This document shows positions 1 through 10,560 of a DNA stretch of 64,000 bases, piece by piece. This DNA is from CAVUOA01 sp963742955 (lineage in GTDB: Bacteria > Bacteroidota > Ignavibacteria > Tepidaquicellales > OLB5), in the NCBI GenBank assembly GCA_963742955.1, contig CAVUOA010000008.1, positions 62,001 through 126,000 on the forward strand. The letters run 5' to 3'. The notes below the pieces were generated by a model. It ran no database searches, was not told the DNA's origin, and saw nothing but the letters and a program-made list of their open reading frames with translations. The position numbers and the translations under genes are program-made. Numbering within the stretch: position 1 is the stretch's first letter; every line of letters begins with the position of its first letter.

Positions 1-139
1 CGCTGGTGCCGTTCATTCTGTCCGAATGAGTGAACGTTCTAATTTTTCTCTCGGAATGGTTGAACCCCATCGAAAGAAGTGCGTTTCTTAATGAAGCCGG
101 TCCGCACGTGAATGCTGTTTCCTGTTTGTGAAATGTCAT
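1..139 (-). CDS. C39-like cysteine peptidase, N-terminal fragment (runs off left edge)
   Basis: The minus strand is open from about position 274 to the window edge. From the ATG at 137-139 it reads a 46-residue fragment with the hallmark of papain-like C39-family peptidases: a Gln (Q6), then TCGPASLRNAL with the presumed nucleophile C12, a following helix, and a downstream NGTS like the 'GTS' of this family. C39 and C39_2 peptidases cleave leader peptides or act as stand-alone secreted or cytosolic proteases. The catalytic His and Asp would lie beyond the edge. The frame stays open about 45 codons upstream of the ATG, so a TTG start at 235 is possible. The assignment rests on motif recognition only. 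Confidence 0.5.
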   Translation of the reverse strand, partial: MTFHKQETAFTCGPASLRNALLSMGFNHSERKIRTFTHSDRMNGTS

Positions 140-493
140 TGAAGTTTCTTTCTCTTTACCTGTCTTTTCAAATCCTGTAATTTGGGATTTGGGCAATCCC
201 GTCAACCTTCCAAATTGCCGAACATAATATTCCAATACTATATAAAATTTTTGGTATTGATTGAGGTGTTTTTCTTAAAAATATCGTCTAAACATAAAAT
301 TCAGCATAAACCTATAATAATCATTATTAGCATAACTCTCTGTAATAACGATATTTAGATTATTGAGAAAATTTTCTCTTTACAATTATTTACAATTCAG
401 AGAATTAAAATTTAACGTTTTTTTGCAATTTTTAGGCTATGGAACGATAAATGGATATGTAATATTTAATTTTATAAAGATTTTAGTGCTATA

Positions 494-3056
494 ATGATTA
501 GAGTAATACTGATTTCTTTATTTATGTTTTTCCTCTTTGCCTTCAATGAAACCTCTTCACAGGAAACAGGAACAATTACGGGCAAAGTGTTTAAGCTAAT
601 TGAATCCAATAAAGACGAACCGCTTGAAGGAGTTAATATTATTTTATCATCAGAATCAAAATCAGTTAAGCTAAATACTGTTACTGATTCCAAAGGTACT
701 TATATTTTAAGTAACGTGCCTTCGGGAAATTACAATATTAAGGCTGATATGGTGGGTTACAAGCCGAGCGGAAAAAGTAATATAGAAATTAAAGCAGGAG
801 ATACTTTGAAAATTGATTTCCTGCTCAACGAAGAAACGTATACAACCGAAGAAATAGATATTATATCAGAACGTTTCCGGCAGGCGCAAAATGATATGAG
901 AACAAGCCTGATAAATGTATCTCCGCGTACGTCTAAAACACTGCCGGGGGTTGGTGAAGATGTTTTGCGTTCGCTTCAAACTCTGCCCGGTGTAACCGCG
1001 CCGAATGATTTTTCTTCACAGCTTGTTATCAGAGGAAGCGGTCCCGACCAGAACCTGATAATTATGGATGATGTGGAAATTTTTAATCCTTACAGGCTTT
1101 ACGGCGTGTTCAGCATGTTCAATCCCGAAACTCTCTCCGAAATTGACCTCATAACCGGTGGATTTCCTGCTAAGTACGGTGACAGGCTTTCGGCTGTGCT
1201 GGATGTAACAAACAAAGAGGGTTCAAGAAAAAAATGGCTTACAGGCGTTACTAATATTAACATAGCAAATGCAAACCTTGTATTCAGCGGCAAAATGCCG
1301 TTTAAAAATCTGCCGGGTTCATGGATACTTTCTTCAAGAAGAACTTATTACGATTTGATATTAGCCCCCTTTGCCAAGAAAGCAGGATTAATAGATGAAA
1401 GCGCCTCATTCCCTGCATTTGAAGATATTCAGGCAAAGCTTTCATTCGGCCCGTTTAAATCAAGCAAGTTTAATGTTAACGCAATATTCTCAAAAGACGG
1501 CGTAGATATAGTTCCCGGAAATTCAAAAGAGCTTTCAGACAGCATTTCTGTAAGAGACGTTACGTTAAATGATGTTGTAAGCGCTTCGTGGCATTATGCG
1601 CCGTCGACTAATTTCCTGAGCAAAACAACTCTTTCGTGGTACCGCAACTCCGGTGATGCAAACTTCGGCGGCTCACTGCTTGACCCTGTAATTGACAGAG
1701 AATCTTACACTCCCGAAATGCGTGACAGCTTAAGAGCATTAGGGTTGTATCTCGGAATGACATTTTCCTCAAAATATATTTTTAGAAAATATTCACTTGT
1801 TAATAACACTATTTTTAATTCAAAAAATAATAAAATTGAAATCGGCGGCGGAGCAGATATAATCAAAACTGACCTTCAGTTTCAGCTGCAATTAGATGAC
1901 AGGCTGAAGGCTTTGCTTCAAAATAACCCTAATTTCAGCGCGTTCGATAACAGCTTTATTGAAGGCAAAAACTACTGGCGGACTCATTTATATGCACAAG
2001 ACAGGATGAGGGTTACTAAAAAGCTCTACGTTCAGCCGGGTATCAGGTTTGATTACTACCAAATCCTGAAAAAACCTTATCTGTCACCCAGACTTAATAT
2101 TTCTTATGCGATAGATAAAGTTACAACCTTACGCGCGGGAACAGGAATATATTATCAATCTCCCGGTTACGAAAAGCTAATCGACGGACAGGAATTTTTT
2201 AACCTGACTCCTGATATTACAAAGAATCTTGATGCAGAACGGGCAATACATTTTATACTCGGAATCGACAGGTGGTTTTCCAATGAATGGCATGCAAAGA
2301 TAGAAACTTATTACAAAAAACTTGATAACCTGATTGTTCAGCAAAGGCTCACAGGCTACCAATACCAATTTTACCTTAATGACCCGAATAATACAAGACC
2401 CTGAATACATACAGAACCCGGCAAACTGGACCCGTAGTACGTCTAAGCTTCCGTATGATTCATTAACAAGCACACCTGTAAATGGGGCTAAAGGAAAATC
2501 TTACGGAATTGAATTCTATGTTGAAAAAAAGAGGTCTTCCCCAAAGAGCAAACTATCCGGGTGGATTAGCTATTCACTTTCTTGGGCAAGCAGCGAACAG
2601 GACGGTTACACAATGCCGCTATTGTTTGACCAGAGGCATTCACTGAACATTGTAGCTGATTATATGATACTGCCCTGGCTTGAGTTCGGCGCTCGTTTTA
2701 ACCTGGCATCGAATTTCCCATACACAGCTCCTCTGGGAATTAAACCCCGGGTTGTTGGCGATTCGCTTGCCGTAATTCCTGTATTAAACAAAGTGCAGTT
2801 CGATTATGATTTCGGCACTGAAGCAAACAAGCTTGCTGCGAGGAAACCATTATATCACAGGCTCGATATAAGAGCTACGGCATACACAAAGTTCTGGAAC
2901 ATTGATTGGGCATTTTATCTTGATATAATTAATGTATATAATCACAAGAACATTGTTGGATATGATTTTTACATAGACAGCAATTTAAAGGTAAGAGAGA
3001 GGGCTGTAGGACAGTTCCCTATACTACCCACAATAGGAATTAATGCCAGATTTTAG
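494..3056 (+). CDS. TonB-dependent outer-membrane receptor with carboxypeptidase-like N-terminal domain, frameshifted
   Basis: An approximately 850-aa outer-membrane receptor in two frames: codons from 494 stop at 2402-2404, and the rest reads from the next frame to 3056. The join lies near 2396-2403, where removing one base of an accc run makes the reading continuous (NDPNNTRP then EYIQNPANW). Visible order: signal peptide (about 1-22, hydrophobic then SSQ), a CarboxypepD_reg-like beta-sandwich (about 25-110, GVNIILS...GYKPSG), a plug domain (about 145-235, IRGSGPDQNLIIMDDVEIF), then a long beta-barrel ending in the aromatic residue F. Such proteins import siderophores, glycans or vitamins using TonB energy; the substrate is not evident. 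The break is probably a sequencing error, since both halves are otherwise intact. Confidence 0.85.
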
Positions 3057-3189
3057 AGCATGATAAACTGAAATTTTCCAGATATATAGTGGATAAATTT
3101 TCTAATATTTATTGTTATATAATTTGATTGATTAATACGATTTCAAATAGTATACTTAAAAAGAAACAATAAGCAAAAAAAATCAAAAA

Positions 3190-6100
3190 ATGCAGAAGAT
3201 AACCACGCTAAGGAGTTATTTAATAGCCCTCGCAAGCATAGCGGTATTGTATTTCCTGCCTGCAAATGCATACGCCCAATTCGGCCAAAATAAAGTGCAG
3301 TATAAAGCATTTGACTGGTCATATTTGCAGACCAAGCATTTTGATATCTATTTTAACACCGGCGGGAATGATATAGCGCAGTTTACAGCATTTGTTGCAG
3401 AAAGCTCGCTTACAGACCTGACAAATAACATAGGTTATCAGATTCAAAACAGGGTGCCGATTATTGTTTACAATTCGCATAACGATTTCCAGCAGAACAA
3501 TATACTTGATGAATACTTACCTGAAGGAGTGGGAGGTGTAACCGAGCTGTTTAAAAACAGGATTACCATACCGTTCGAAGGTGATTACGGCATGTTCAGG
3601 CATGTAATTCATCATGAACTGCTCCACGCATACATGAACGATATGTATTACGGCGGCTCGCTGCAAAACATTATTTCACAGAATATTCAGCTTCAATTCC
3701 CCGGGTGGTTCAGCGAAGGTATGGCTGAATACCAGTCACTCAGCGGAAACGATAAAGAAAATGATATGTTTATGCGGGATGCTGTAATATATAACTATCT
3801 TCCGCCAATCGATTATATCTCAGGTTATCTTTCTTACAGGGGCGGACAAAGTTTCTTTGCATGGCTTGCAGATGAATACGGCAAAGCAAAAATAGGTGAC
3901 CTTATGCAGCAGATAAAAGCTCTTGGCGATGTTGACGGAGGCTTTAAAGATGTTTACGGAAAAAGCCTGGAAAAACTTTCCGAAAAATGGCACAAGAGTC
4001 TGAAACAAATTTATTGGCCGGATATTTCATCAAGGCAGGAGGTAACGGATTTTGCAAGCCGCATAACTAATCATCTTAAAGGTGACGGTTACTACAATAC
4101 CGCCCCTACAGTTTCTCCAAAGGGAGATAAAGTTGCGTACATATCTAACCGCGATGACTACTTCGACGTATTGATTGCCAATGTTAAAACAGGAAAAGTA
4201 ATAAAAAAACTTATTAATGGAACAAAGACTGCTAATTTTGAAGAACTTCATCTGCTTGTCCCGGGTATGTGCTGGTCACCTGACAGCCGAAAAATTGCTA
4301 TAGCTGTAAAAGCAGGTGATAAAGATGCAATGTATATTATTAATGTCGATAACGAAGATGAAGAAGAATTGCCGTTGAAGTTCGATGGGATATTTTCTGT
4401 TGACTGGAACCCCGATAACAACTCGCTTGTATTTGTCGGGGACAACGCAAAACAATCGGACATCTGGACTTATAATCTGAAAACGAAAAAACTCGACCAA
4501 ATCACCAATGATAAATTCTCCGATTCATATCCAAGGTGGTCTAAAGACGGAACTCAGATTTATTTTTCTTCCGACAGAGGCAATAATACAGACCTGAAGT
4601 CGATTCCCGAAGACATCAACATGAACAAATACGATTACTCGGAAAAGGATTTGTATGTATACGATATGAAAACCGGGAGCTTAAAAACGCTAACCGGCGA
4701 TAAACACGCCGATGAATCACACGTGGTTTCTTCTCCGGACGGAAAGAAAATCCTCTTCCTCTCCGATAAGAACGGCATTAACAACATTTGGATGAAGGAC
4801 CTTGAAACAGGAGCGGAAAGACCTATAACAAACTCTTTAGACCCCATTTATAATCTCTCCTTATCCAATGACGGAAAAATTGCAGTCATCAGTGCATTAG
4901 ACCACGGCGGATATGATATATTTTATATAGAAAATCCGTTTGATATTCAGCTAAAGTCTGACACTATACCTAACACAGCTTTTGTTGAAAAACAGCTGGA
5001 AGAAAAAAAACTGCTTGCATCATCAGACGATTCGCTTAAGCGCTACGCAATTGATTCTCTTATATCTGATTCATCATCAACAGAACAGGGTCTCACAAAT
5101 ATTGATTCTACGGGTGATTCAACTAAAAACCACAAAGATGTTAATGCTCTTTACGGGAGAGATATAACAATTCAGCTTAAATCAACAGTGTCGGATTCAA
5201 ACCTTGCAGCTAACAATAATATGAAGCTAAAAGAACCGTCTAAATTCAAAATAAAAGATAACGTGAATGAAGACGGGTCTTTCAAAGTAAATAAATATAA
5301 AATCAAGTTCTCACCGGATATTATATACAGCAATGTAAACTACAGCAGTTTCTACGGTGTGCAGGGAATTGCACAGATGGCTTTCAGTGATATGCTGGGC
5401 AACCACAGAATTTACGTATTAACAAGCCTTGTTTTAGACCTGAAGAACAGCGATTATGCATTTGCATATTATTACCTTCCGAAGAGAATTGATTACGGCA
5501 TTGAAGGATATCACTCGGCAAGATTCCTGCTCATAGGAAACAATACCTTTAGCCAGCTTTACAGGTACGGAACTTACGGGGTAAACCTGAACGCATCTTA
5601 TCCGATAGATAAGTTTAACAGGTTTGACGGGGCGCTTTCATACAACAGCCTGACAAAAGAAAACCTTGACGACCCTAACGAGCCAGCACAGTCACTGCAT
5701 TATGTACTACCGATAGTAAGCTATGTACACGATAATACCTTGTGGGGAACTACTGCGCCGGAAAGAGGAACCAGATACAACCTTACCTTGCTCGGTACGC
5801 CGAAAATCGGCGCGGATGGGGTCAGCTTCGTCAGCGCTTTGCTCGATTACAGAACATACTTCAAATTCTTTGATGATTACGATTTTGTTTGGAGACTGAA
5901 CACAGGAGCCAGCTTCGGGAAAAACCCTGAAAGGTTCTACATAGGCGGCACTGATAACTGGATAAATTACCAGATACATAATGATACGCTTCCCATAACG
6001 GATATTAAAGATTTTGCATTTGCAACTCCGATTTTGCCATTAAGAGGTTTTGATTATGATGCGCGTTCAGGCTCAAAGTTTGCTTTAATGAATGCTGAGC

Positions 6101-6393
6101 TCCGATTCCCGATGTTTAAGTATCTTGTATTCGGACCACTTCCGCTTGCATTTCAGAACATACAAGGCGCTCTGTTTACCGATATTGGAACCGTTTGGAC
6201 TGATAATAAAAAGCTCCAGTTTTTCCAGAAGGTTGATGACAGGCTTGCTACAAAAGACCTGCTTGTAGGTATGGGCATCGGCGCGCGATTGTTTCTTCTT
6301 TATTTCCCGCTGAAATTTGACGTTGCATGGTCTTACGATATGCAGAAATTCTCCGCACCTAAATATTACATATCTTTAGGAGCTGATTTCTAA
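3190..6393 (+). CDS. Secreted metallopeptidase-like / TolB beta-propeller / surface-antigen barrel protein
   Basis: A 1067-aa protein with a signal peptide (about 1-29, ending AYAQ). Residues about 40-280 form a gluzincin-like domain with HELLH at 142-146 and a downstream GWFSEGMAEYQ, E176 being the likely third zinc ligand (peptidase MA type). Residues about 290-590 carry TolB/WD40-like PD40 repeats (PTVSPKGDKVAYISNRDD, PRWSKDGTQIYFSSDRG, VSSPDGKKILFLSDK). After a low-complexity Ser/Asp linker (about 600-690) the C-terminal part resembles an Omp85/bacterial surface antigen barrel and ends in F. The combination suggests an outer-membrane-anchored protein with a periplasmic or surface peptidase head. 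Substrate unknown. The gene is monocistronic and followed by a terminator hairpin. Confidence 0.8.
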   Translation: MQKITTLRSYLIALASIAVLYFLPANAYAQFGQNKVQYKAFDWSYLQTKHFDIYFNTGGNDIAQFTAFVAESSLTDLTNNIGYQIQNRVPIIVYNSHNDFQQNNILDEYLPEGVGGVTELFKNRITIPFEGDYGMFRHVIHHELLHAYMNDMYYGGSLQNIISQNIQLQFPGWFSEGMAEYQSLSGNDKENDMFMRDAVIYNYLPPIDYISGYLSYRGGQSFFAWLADEYGKAKIGDLMQQIKALGDVDGGFKDVYGKSLEKLSEKWHKSLKQIYWPDISSRQEVTDFASRITNHLKGDGYYNTAPTVSPKGDKVAYISNRDDYFDVLIANVKTGKVIKKLINGTKTANFEELHLLVPGMCWSPDSRKIAIAVKAGDKDAMYIINVDNEDEEELPLKFDGIFSVDWNPDNNSLVFVGDNAKQSDIWTYNLKTKKLDQITNDKFSDSYPRWSKDGTQIYFSSDRGNNTDLKSIPEDINMNKYDYSEKDLYVYDMKTGSLKTLTGDKHADESHVVSSPDGKKILFLSDKNGINNIWMKDLETGAERPITNSLDPIYNLSLSNDGKIAVISALDHGGYDIFYIENPFDIQLKSDTIPNTAFVEKQLEEKKLLASSDDSLKRYAIDSLISDSSSTEQGLTNIDSTGDSTKNHKDVNALYGRDITIQLKSTVSDSNLAANNNMKLKEPSKFKIKDNVNEDGSFKVNKYKIKFSPDIIYSNVNYSSFYGVQGIAQMAFSDMLGNHRIYVLTSLVLDLKNSDYAFAYYYLPKRIDYGIEGYHSARFLLIGNNTFSQLYRYGTYGVNLNASYPIDKFNRFDGALSYNSLTKENLDDPNEPAQSLHYVLPIVSYVHDNTLWGTTAPERGTRYNLTLLGTPKIGADGVSFVSALLDYRTYFKFFDDYDFVWRLNTGASFGKNPERFYIGGTDNWINYQIHNDTLPITDIKDFAFATPILPLRGFDYDARSGSKFALMNAELRFPMFKYLVFGPLPLAFQNIQGALFTDIGTVWTDNKKLQFFQKVDDRLATKDLLVGMGIGARLFLLYFPLKFDVAWSYDMQKFSAPKYYISLGADF

Positions 6394-6416
6394 TAGAAAA
6401 AGCATAAATTTCATTT

Positions 6417-6445
6417 GGGGCGTATCAACTGCGCCCCTTTTTATT
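6417..6445 (+). terminator. Rho-independent terminator
   Basis: GGGGCG (6417-6422) pairs with CGCCCC (6432-6437) around a 9-nt loop and is followed by TTTTTATTT. It lies 24 bases after the stop of the propeller protein. Confidence 0.75.
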
Positions 6446-6453
6446 TATATTTG
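6446..6453 (+). promoter_or_regulatory. Bacteroidota-type -7 element (TATATTTG)
   Basis: TATATTTG matches the TAnnTTTG -7 consensus known for Bacteroidota housekeeping sigma factors and sits about 32 bases before the ATG of the next gene. No clear -33 TTG is seen at the right distance, so this is tentative. Confidence 0.3.
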
Positions 6454-6484
6454 CAATTACGCAAAAAATTATTATTTATTACAA

Positions 6485-7741
6485 ATGAAAAAATTATACA
6501 TATTTATATCATTTACTGCCTTTCTTTTTATTTTCACTTCAGAAAATATCCTCGCACAGGATACATCAAGAGTTATGGCATATAACCTGCTGAATTACGG
6601 GGCAAATGCTTCCGATACGGTAGTTCGTCACCCGTATTTCAGAACGGTATTTGGAGCAATTAACCCTGATATCATTGTTGTGGAAGAAGTCCTTAGCCAA
6701 AATGCTGTTAATATTTTCCGTGATAAGGTTCTGAATCTTGCAAATATCGGCACATTCGAGGCGGGACAGTATATAGACGGCACGGATACAGATAACGAAA
6801 TATTTTACAGACCCTCAGAATTCATTTTCTTAAGTAATACCCCAATTCATACTGATTTAAGGGATATTAACGAATTCAAGATGATTCATATTTTATCCGG
6901 CGATACAGTTAGATTTTACGCCGTGCATCTGAAAGCAAGCAACACTACTCCCGACCAGCAGTCACGCGCAGCCGAAGTCGACAGTTTAAGAAAAGTAACA
7001 AACGCACTGCCTCCGGGAACAAATTTTATGGTTATGGGTGATTATAATATTTACAGCGCCAATGAACCTGCATATATTAAATTAAAACAGGTTATTTCCG
7101 GAAATGAAGGCCATGTAATTGATGCTTTTAACATGCCCGGAATATGGAATAACGCCGCTTATGCAATTTACCATACACAATCTACACGTGTAAGACAGTT
7201 TGGAGGAGGAGCAAACGGCGGTTTGGATGACAGGTTCGATTTGATTCTTTATTCACAGGCTTTGAATGACCCGGGAGGAGTTACAATTATTCCTAATTCA
7301 ATTATCGCATACGGGAATGACGGAAATCATTATAACGATTCAATCAATCAGCCGCCGAATAATGCAGTGCCCCAGAATGTTGCGAACGGGCTGCATTACT
7401 CATCAGACCATTTGCCTGTTGTTGCACTTTTGAAATTTGAAAATGTGAATGGTGTTAATAACCAGCATGAAATTGCTTCTAATTACAGGTTAAATCAAAA
7501 TTATCCAAACCCGTTTAACCCAAGTACATTAATCAGTTATGAGTTAAAGGTTACGAGCTACGTTTCTCTAAATGTATATGATATCAGTGGTAAGTTCGTT
7601 AAGAATTTAATCAGCAGAAAACAAGGCGCCGGAAAATACGAAGCGGTATTTTCAGGCGAGGGATTACCAAGCGGAGTTTATGTGTATCAGCTGAGAGCTG
7701 GAGATTACACCAAAACAAGGAAAATGATTTTACTGAAATAA
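6485..7741 (+). CDS. Secreted endonuclease/exonuclease/phosphatase-fold protein with T9SS sorting domain
   Basis: A 418-aa protein: signal peptide about 1-24 (ending ILAQ), then an EEP-superfamily domain about 28-320. Visible active-site motifs are MAYNLLNYG near the start, DIIVVEEV (metal-binding Glu), MGDYNIYSANEP (the usual GDFN) and SSDHLPVVA (the catalytic SDH). The last about 75 residues are a T9SS type A sorting domain beginning with LNQNYPNPFNPST and ending TRKMILLK, which directs export through the type IX system and removal or anchoring at the surface. Likely an extracellular nuclease or phosphodiesterase. Substrate not determined. Confidence 0.85.
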   Translation: MKKLYIFISFTAFLFIFTSENILAQDTSRVMAYNLLNYGANASDTVVRHPYFRTVFGAINPDIIVVEEVLSQNAVNIFRDKVLNLANIGTFEAGQYIDGTDTDNEIFYRPSEFIFLSNTPIHTDLRDINEFKMIHILSGDTVRFYAVHLKASNTTPDQQSRAAEVDSLRKVTNALPPGTNFMVMGDYNIYSANEPAYIKLKQVISGNEGHVIDAFNMPGIWNNAAYAIYHTQSTRVRQFGGGANGGLDDRFDLILYSQALNDPGGVTIIPNSIIAYGNDGNHYNDSINQPPNNAVPQNVANGLHYSSDHLPVVALLKFENVNGVNNQHEIASNYRLNQNYPNPFNPSTLISYELKVTSYVSLNVYDISGKFVKNLISRKQGAGKYEAVFSGEGLPSGVYVYQLRAGDYTKTRKMILLK

Positions 7742-7753
7742 TTAATTAGGATA

Positions 7754-7786
7754 AAACTTCCGAAGTTCTGAAAACTTCGGAAGTTT
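7754..7786. terminator. Bidirectional terminator hairpin
   Basis: A perfect 14-bp stem: AAACTTCCGAAGTT (7754-7767) and its complement at 7773-7786, with loop CTGAA. It lies between convergent genes and overlaps the stop of the enoyl-CoA hydratase on the minus strand. Confidence 0.75.
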
Positions 7787-8643
7787 AAATCCTTTTTCTT
7801 GCCTTTTTATAATTCACTTTTCTTTTTTCGTTGAATGCCTCTATCCCCTCTTTTACTTCCGGTGAAATGTTATGGATGGAGAGCCAATCTCTCGCATGAC
7901 CTATTGTCAGGTGCCATGATAAATCACGCCAGAAATTCAATTGCTGTTTTGTATAGCGAAGGCATTCAGGAAGCTTATAATATAATTTCTCAGCCAGCCT
8001 GTCCACTGCTTCATCAAGTTTATTATATGGAACAACCTCATTAACCAATCCCCATTCAAGTGCTTTTTGAGCAGGGATTTCTTCACAGAGGAATAATATC
8101 TCTCTTGCACGCCTTTCACCCACTATTAGCGGTAAAAACTGTGTTGCTCCTGCAGCTGCAACACTTCCTCTTGCAGAACCCACCTGTTTTATATATATAT
8201 GGTCAGCTGCTATCGCAAGGTCACAACTCATATTAAGCTCATTGCCCCCGCCTACTACAATTCCGTTTAGCCGTGGCGATGGTTGGCTTGCCTATGTTTC
8301 TCATCATCTCATGCAGTCGGATAAATTCATACATCCATTTATAATAATCATTCGGGTTTCCAATAAAATATTCCTGCTGTTCGGCAAGGTCAGCCCCGGT
8401 AGAAAACGCTCTCTTCCCGGCTCCTGTAAGTACAATTACAGCAATATTATCATCCCACCCCGCATCTTTGAAAGCAGTTGTAAGCTCATTAATTGTAGTC
8501 AGGTCAAGGCAGTTTAAAACTTTCTCACGATTAATTATAATAGTTGCTTTGTAAGCTTCTTTCTTATAAATAATATGTTTGAAATTAAAGCTTTTGGGAG
8601 GTTTTCCCGTATAAATGTTTTTCTTCTTTGCCGTTTTTTTCAT
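7785..8643 (-). CDS. Enoyl-CoA hydratase/isomerase family protein, frameshifted
   Basis: A crotonase-fold protein of about 285 residues in two frames. The N-terminal part (8643 to about 8268) contains the acyl-CoA site (AFSTGADLAEQQ). The C-terminal part (ending 7785) contains the oxyanion loop and the fold core (MSCDLAIAADHIYIKQVG, GATQFLPLIVGERRAREILF, AQKALEWGLVNEVVP). Removing one base from the TTT at 8266-8268 restores a continuous NGIVVGGGNELNMSCD, the expected GGG oxyanion motif. The family hydrates enoyl-CoA in fatty-acid or aromatic degradation, or acts as a naphthoyl-CoA synthase-type enzyme; the specific substrate cannot be told. The break is probably a sequencing error. Confidence 0.8.
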
Positions 8644-8768
8644 AATAACAGTTTATTTTTTTGATTAAATTATTGCAAATTACTTATTATTGAAAACACT
8701 TACAACTAATTGATTTTACTGTTCGAAGGCATTGTATTTATAAAAATGTTAAGATAATTTGAACAGAT

Positions 8769-9628
8769 ATGACAAATGTATCTGTAATAATAGTAACATG
8801 GAACAGTGAAGACGAGATTATTCCCTGTATTGAATCTGTATAAGGAGTATTAAACAGACAGAGTATTGAACTTATTATCATCGATAACAACTCATCCGAT
8901 AAAACCTGTGATATTATTAATGGAAAAAATTATGAGAATCTGAAGATTATAATAAACAAATCAAACTTAGGTTATACAAAAGCGGTTAATCAGGGCATTA
9001 AGACTCTCACAAGGGGAAATTTGTTCTGCTTTTAAATCCTGATACAGTATTAAATGAAGATGTCCATAAGTAAACTTTCCAATTACCTCGATTCAAACAA
9101 TGATTACGGCGCTTGCGCTCCGCTTCTGCTTAATAATGACGGCAGCGTACAGCAGTCAATCCGTAACTTTCCCCATCTTACTGGGATATGTATTGTGAGT
9201 TTACTCTTCTAGCCTATATATTCCCGAAATCGAAACTGTTCGGCAGATGGAAGATGAAATACTTCGACTATTCTCAAGATGCAGATATAAACCAGCCAAT
9301 GGCAGCTGCACTGATGGTTCAGAAAGCTTGGCTTGATAAATCAGGCTTTATGGATGAACGCTTTGAAATGTTTTTTAATGATGTGGACTTATGCAAGAGA
9401 ATTATAGATTCCGGAATGAAAATCCGGTTTCTGAACAATGCCAAAGTTAAACACAAAAAAGGTGCCAGTATTTATAAGAATAGAATCAAAATGATTAAGG
9501 TGTGGAATAAAGACTGTTCTAAATATTTCGAAAAATACCACAATAATATTTTATTGCTTTTATGGCTTAAAATTAGCTTAAAAATTTCCGAAATTATAAG
9601 AATCTCATATCTAAAATTATTTAAATGA
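8769..9628 (+). pseudogene. Family 2 glycosyltransferase, multiply disrupted
   Basis: Reading across frames gives a GT-A family 2 transferase (rhamnosyl- or WbbL-like): MTNVSVIIVTWNSEDE at the start, IELIIIDNNSSDKT with its Asp, SNLGYTKAVNQGI, LNPDTVLNEDV (the DXD-like site), APLLLNNDGSVQQS, then an intact final part from 9188 with GFMDERFEMFFNDVDLCKRI. There are four lesions: an in-frame TAA at 8841-8843, a shift near 9024, one at about 9063 and one near 9190. Four lesions in 860 bp is denser than elsewhere in the window, so real decay is more plausible here, though error cannot be excluded. The last codons overlap the ATG of the amidase gene by 4 bases, indicating an operon. Confidence 0.75.
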
Positions 9629-10494
9629 AGACAAAATACAGAATTGCGCTTGCTCAGATAAATCCTGCATTGGGTGATGTTGAAAAGAATATTAAGAAAC
9701 ATATTAATTTCATTGATAGAGCAATTAAGAAAAAAGCCGATTTAATTGTTTTTCCGGAATTATCACTGACCGGCTACACTTTAAAAGATTTAAATGCAGA
9801 AGTTGCAGTTAATCCTTACACTTCAGATTTATTAAAACCATTAAAGGAAAAATCAAAGAAAATAAGTATAATATGCGGAGGTGTTGAAGAGGACGATAAT
9901 TACGGATTATTTAACGCAGCATTTTATATCTCAGGCGGGAAAGTTGAATTTACACACAGAAAAGTTTATCCACCCGATTACGGTATGTTCGAGGAAATCA
10001 GATATTTTTCCCGCGGTAAGAGCGCAGAAATTTGTGATACTGAATTCGGCAAGGTGGGAATCCTTGTGTGTGAAGACCTCTGGCACATGTCATTACCTTT
10101 AATACAGGCATTAAACGGAGCGAAAATTATTATTACTATTGCATGCTCCCCTACAAGACTTGAATTGAACACTAAATCAAAAATATTAAAGAACTACGAA
10201 ATAAACTCCGAGCATCACAGAAGCTATGCGAGACTTCTTTCTTTATATGTTGTGTTCTGTAATAGGGTGGGATATGAAGACGGCGTTAATTTCTGGGGCG
10301 GGTCTGAAATTGTTGACCCGTTTGGTCAGATAACAGCAGCTGCAAAGTTGTTTGATGAGGACCTTGTTATTGACGAAATAGATTATGACAAAATTAAACG
10401 CGCACGCCAGCAAGCCCGGCATTTTGTAGATGAAGATAAAAATTTTATCAAAGAGCAGGCTAAACTGCTGATAGAAAAAATTAATCGTGACTAA
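9625..10494 (+). CDS. Carbon-nitrogen hydrolase (nitrilase superfamily), NAD synthetase glutaminase-like
   Basis: A 289-aa single-domain nitrilase-superfamily enzyme. The catalytic triad is visible: E45 (VFPELSLTGY), K113 (HRKVYPPDYG) and C149 (LVCEDLWH). The PELSLTGY and VCEDLWH contexts are like the glutaminase domain of NadE, but no NAD synthetase domain follows, so it is a stand-alone amidase. Such proteins hydrolyse C-N bonds of omega-amides or carbamoyl compounds. It starts inside the last codon of the preceding glycosyltransferase (ATGA overlap) and is followed by a terminator. Confidence 0.85.
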   Translation: MKTKYRIALAQINPALGDVEKNIKKHINFIDRAIKKKADLIVFPELSLTGYTLKDLNAEVAVNPYTSDLLKPLKEKSKKISIICGGVEEDDNYGLFNAAFYISGGKVEFTHRKVYPPDYGMFEEIRYFSRGKSAEICDTEFGKVGILVCEDLWHMSLPLIQALNGAKIIITIACSPTRLELNTKSKILKNYEINSEHHRSYARLLSLYVVFCNRVGYEDGVNFWGGSEIVDPFGQITAAAKLFDEDLVIDEIDYDKIKRARQQARHFVDEDKNFIKEQAKLLIEKINRD

Positions 10495-10499
10495 AACAA

Positions 10500-10521
10500 A
10501 AGGGGCTTTTTCAAGCCCCTT
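10500..10521. terminator. Terminator hairpin between convergent genes
   Basis: AAGGGGCTT (10500-10508) pairs with AAGCCCCTT (10513-10521). On the minus strand the stem is followed by TTGTTTT, so it best serves the kelch gene, but it also ends the amidase gene. Confidence 0.7.
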
Positions 10522-10560
10522 GTTCTCTCAAAATATTAATCCAAAATAATAGATACCTTT

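Noticed and set aside
2390..2410. Programmed ribosomal frameshift in the TonB receptor gene
   Set aside because: No slippery heptamer with downstream structure is evident, and similar breaks occur in many unrelated genes in the window.
7835..8044. Plus-strand open frames over the enoyl-CoA hydratase gene
   Set aside because: The minus strand encodes clear crotonase motifs; the plus-strand frame has no recognisable content.
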